Position numbers and translations under genes: made by a program. 54,180 nt of DNA from an uncultured Lachnospiraceae bacterium (lineage in GTDB: Bacteria > Bacillota > Clostridia > Lachnospirales > Lachnospiraceae), in contig CANQMR010000024.1 of assembly GCA_947625015.1 (NCBI GenBank), forward strand, positions 1 to 54,180, in the 5' to 3' direction. Positions 52,499 to 54,180 of the stretch are shown here, in pieces. Numbering within the stretch: the first letter of the stretch is position 1; each line of letters begins with the position of its first letter. The notes below the pieces were generated by a model, which saw nothing but the letters and a program-made list of their open reading frames with translations, did not search any database and was not told where the DNA came from.

Positions 52499-54034
52499 AT
52501 GGCGATTAAGATTGTATTACTGGTTGTATTTTTTGCAGTCATGGTCGGCGTGGGAATTTATTCCAGAAAGAACGCCACCAATGTCAATGATTTTGTATTA
52601 GGAGGAAGAACGGTAGGCCCATGGCTTACGGCTTTTGCGTTCGGCACCTCGTATTTTTCATCTGTGGTATTTGTAGGCTATGCGGGACAGTTTGGCTGGA
52701 AATATGGTCTGGCCTCCACATGGATTGGCCTTGGCAACGCCTTTATCGGAAGCCTGCTGGCATGGCTGGTGTTAGGCCGGAGAACCCGCGTCATGACGCA
52801 GAAGTTAGACGCTAAGACGATGCCGGAATTTTTCGGCAAACGGTTTGATTCCAAGGCTTTGCGGGTTGCGGGCTCTGCGGTTGCCTTTGTATTTTTGGTG
52901 CCCTATACTGCATCGATTTACAATGGTCTGTCAAGATTGTTTGGCATGGCCTTTGACATTGACTACAAGGTGTGCCTGATTGTTATGGCGCTGTTGACCG
53001 GCGTCTATGTAATTGTGGGCGGCTACATGGCTACCGCCTTAAATGATTTTATACAGGGAATTATCATGCTGTTTGGTATCTGCGCGGTTATTGTTGCGGT
53101 ATTGAACGGACAGGGCGGTTTCTTAAATGCGGTGAAGGAGTTAGCGGCGATTCCGGCGGATGATGTGGCGGTACCGGCCCTTCAGGGAGGACAGGGACTT
53201 TTGACGAGCTTCTTCGGACCGGACCCGCTCAATTTGTTGGGCGTAATTGTCTTAACCTCTTTGGGAACATGGGGGCTTCCCCAGATGGTGCACAAATTCT
53301 ATGCGATTAAGGATGAAAAGGCGGTAAAGACCGGTACTGTGGTATCCACATTTTTTGCCATTATCATTTCCGGCGGCTGCTATTTCTTAGGTGGCTTTGG
53401 AAGGCTTTTTGACAATCCGGCAATCTATAATCCGGATGGCAGCATTGCCTTTGACTCCATTGTGCCCCAGATGCTTTCCACCCTGCCGGATATCTTAATC
53501 GGCATTGTAATCGTGCTGGTGCTTTCCGCTTCGATGTCCACGCTGTCTTCCTTAGTGCTTACCTCAAGCTCTACCCTGACGCTGGATTTCTTAAAGGAGT
53601 CGGTTGCCAAAAATATGAGCGATAAGACGCAGCTTATTGTCATGCGTGTGTTAGTGGCGGCGTTTATTATTCTGTCAGTGGTTCTTGCGCTGAATCCGCC
53701 GACATTTATCGCCCAGCTTATGGGTATTTCGTGGGGCGCTCTGGCAGTCGCATTTTTAGCGCCTTTTATGTATGGCCTGTATTCCAAAAAGATTACCAAA
53801 GCGGCAGTCTGGGCCAGTTACATTGTGGGCGTAGGCGTGACGGTTTCCAATATGTTCTTAAAGTTCATTGCCTCTCCGATTAATGCCGGCGCGATTACCA
53901 TGGTTTTAGGGTTGATTGTGGTTCCGTTAGTCAGTCTGGTTACGCCGAAGCTTAAAAAGGAATTTGTGGACGAGATATTTACATGCTATGATGAGACGGT
54001 AACGGTACATAAGACGCATTCTCTGGAGGAGTAA
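52499..54034 (+). CDS. Sodium:solute symporter family protein
   Basis: A 511-residue membrane protein of the SSS family with about 13 predicted hydrophobic segments. It starts with a transmembrane helix, then SRKNATNVNDFVLGGRTVGPW, FGTSYFSSVVFVGYAG and ALNDFIQGIIMLFG, patterns shared with proline, pantothenate and related Na+ symporters. LTSSSTLTLDFLKES matches the family's Na+-site region in the middle helices. The substrate cannot be told. AAAAGGAGAG precedes the ATG. The 86-base gap from valS has no clear terminator, so co-transcription is possible. Confidence 0.9.
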   Translation: MAIKIVLLVVFFAVMVGVGIYSRKNATNVNDFVLGGRTVGPWLTAFAFGTSYFSSVVFVGYAGQFGWKYGLASTWIGLGNAFIGSLLAWLVLGRRTRVMTQKLDAKTMPEFFGKRFDSKALRVAGSAVAFVFLVPYTASIYNGLSRLFGMAFDIDYKVCLIVMALLTGVYVIVGGYMATALNDFIQGIIMLFGICAVIVAVLNGQGGFLNAVKELAAIPADDVAVPALQGGQGLLTSFFGPDPLNLLGVIVLTSLGTWGLPQMVHKFYAIKDEKAVKTGTVVSTFFAIIISGGCYFLGGFGRLFDNPAIYNPDGSIAFDSIVPQMLSTLPDILIGIVIVLVLSASMSTLSSLVLTSSSTLTLDFLKESVAKNMSDKTQLIVMRVLVAAFIILSVVLALNPPTFIAQLMGISWGALAVAFLAPFMYGLYSKKITKAAVWASYIVGVGVTVSNMFLKFIASPINAGAITMVLGLIVVPLVSLVTPKLKKEFVDEIFTCYDETVTVHKTHSLEE

Positions 54035-54070
54035 ATGCTTCAGATGCTCCGGCAGATATGCAGATGATGA

Positions 54071-54103
54071 AATAAAGGTGGAAAATTTCTTTCCATCTTT
54101 ATT
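54071..54103 (+). terminator. Hairpin after the symporter gene
   Basis: AATAAAGGTGGAAA (54071-54084) and TTTCCATCTTTATT (54090-54103) form a 14-bp stem with one wobble and a 5-base loop. The following T tract is weak, but the position 36 bases after the stop suits a terminator. Confidence 0.6.
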
Positions 54104-54134
54104 GTTAGTGTATAATTTTAATTGGCAAAATAAA

Positions 54135-54159
54135 GGGAAGAAGTAAAATACCTCTTCCC
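54135..54159 (-). terminator. Hairpin, probable terminator of a gene beyond the window
   Basis: GGGAAGA (54135-54141) and TCTTCCC (54153-54159) form a 7-bp stem. On the - strand it is followed by TTTATTTT, so it more likely ends a - strand transcript entering from the right. No coding end can be assigned in the last 20 bases. Confidence 0.45.
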
Positions 54160-54180
54160 AATCATACAGTTTTTCTTTAT

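Noticed and set aside
1-54180. CRISPR array, tRNA or rRNA gene, insertion sequence or integrase
   Set aside because: No repeat-spacer pattern, tRNA-like cloverleaf or transposase-like frame was noticed by eye; the AAA-ATPase remnant is not itself a transposase.
54104-54180. Partial gene entering from the right on the - strand
   Set aside because: An open frame exists on the - strand, but it runs through the hairpins and has no recognisable protein; too short to support.

Overview
The window looks like a chromosomal segment of a motile, low-to-middle GC Firmicute of the Clostridia, most likely Lachnospiraceae. Support for this: a T-box leader in front of valyl-tRNA synthetase, split transketolase subunits, strong AGGAGG-type ribosome sites with frequent GTG/TTG starts, and a deletion remnant of an AAA-ATPase family that is abundant in Lachnospiraceae. 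Taxonomy is inference. Almost the whole window (about 1 to 49.3 kb) is one flagellin and surface glycan modification island. The last 5 kb is housekeeping (valS and a sodium:solute symporter).

Region 1 (84-26301, + strand) reads as one long gene train behind a near-consensus promoter. It opens with an SDR oxidoreductase, a two-subunit transketolase, a LuxE-type acyl-protein synthetase and a LuxC-type acyl reductase. A second set follows: SDR, a LuxE-LuxC fusion, and an AMP-forming ligase. Then come five pseudaminic acid genes (pseF, pseI, pseC, pseG, pseB) with a metallo-beta-lactamase-fold hydrolase, two FkbM methyltransferases and a glycosyltransferase-methyltransferase fusion. It ends with the Maf flagellin glycosyltransferase, two further glycosyltransferases, the flagellin lysine methylase FliB and one more GT2. 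Maf and FliB together tie the island to flagellin.

Region 2 (26294-35829, - strand) is a legionaminic acid operon: legB, legC, legF, legG, a DegT-like protein, a FemAB-like acyltransferase, legI and a three-domain acyltransferase/glycosyltransferase. A promoter lies before legB and a near copy lies before legF. Divergent from it (35935-38166, +) are ptmE (CBS plus nucleotidyltransferase, the GDP-sugar entry to legionaminic acid) and a DUF2920 hydrolase.

Region 3 (38215-49313) holds a GT2, a GT2-SGNH fusion, an ATP-grasp/epimerase/class III aminotransferase cassette (-), a dTDP-3-amino-3,6-dideoxyhexose pair (FdtB/QdtB-like and FdtA/QdtA-like, +), and a large two-domain glycosyltransferase (-). 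A bidirectional terminator separates the last two.

How it fits together (inference): two nonulosonic acids and at least one dTDP-amino-sugar are made, decorated by methyl, acyl and possibly amino-acid groups, and attached to flagellin by Maf and the other glycosyltransferases. The least explained part is the pair of Lux-type modules. They have the parts to activate a carboxylic acid, reduce it to an aldehyde and, in module 1, add a two-carbon ketol unit by transketolase chemistry before SDR reduction. No luciferase genes and no acyl carrier protein are in the window. No PseH or LegH acetyltransferase of the usual type was recognised.
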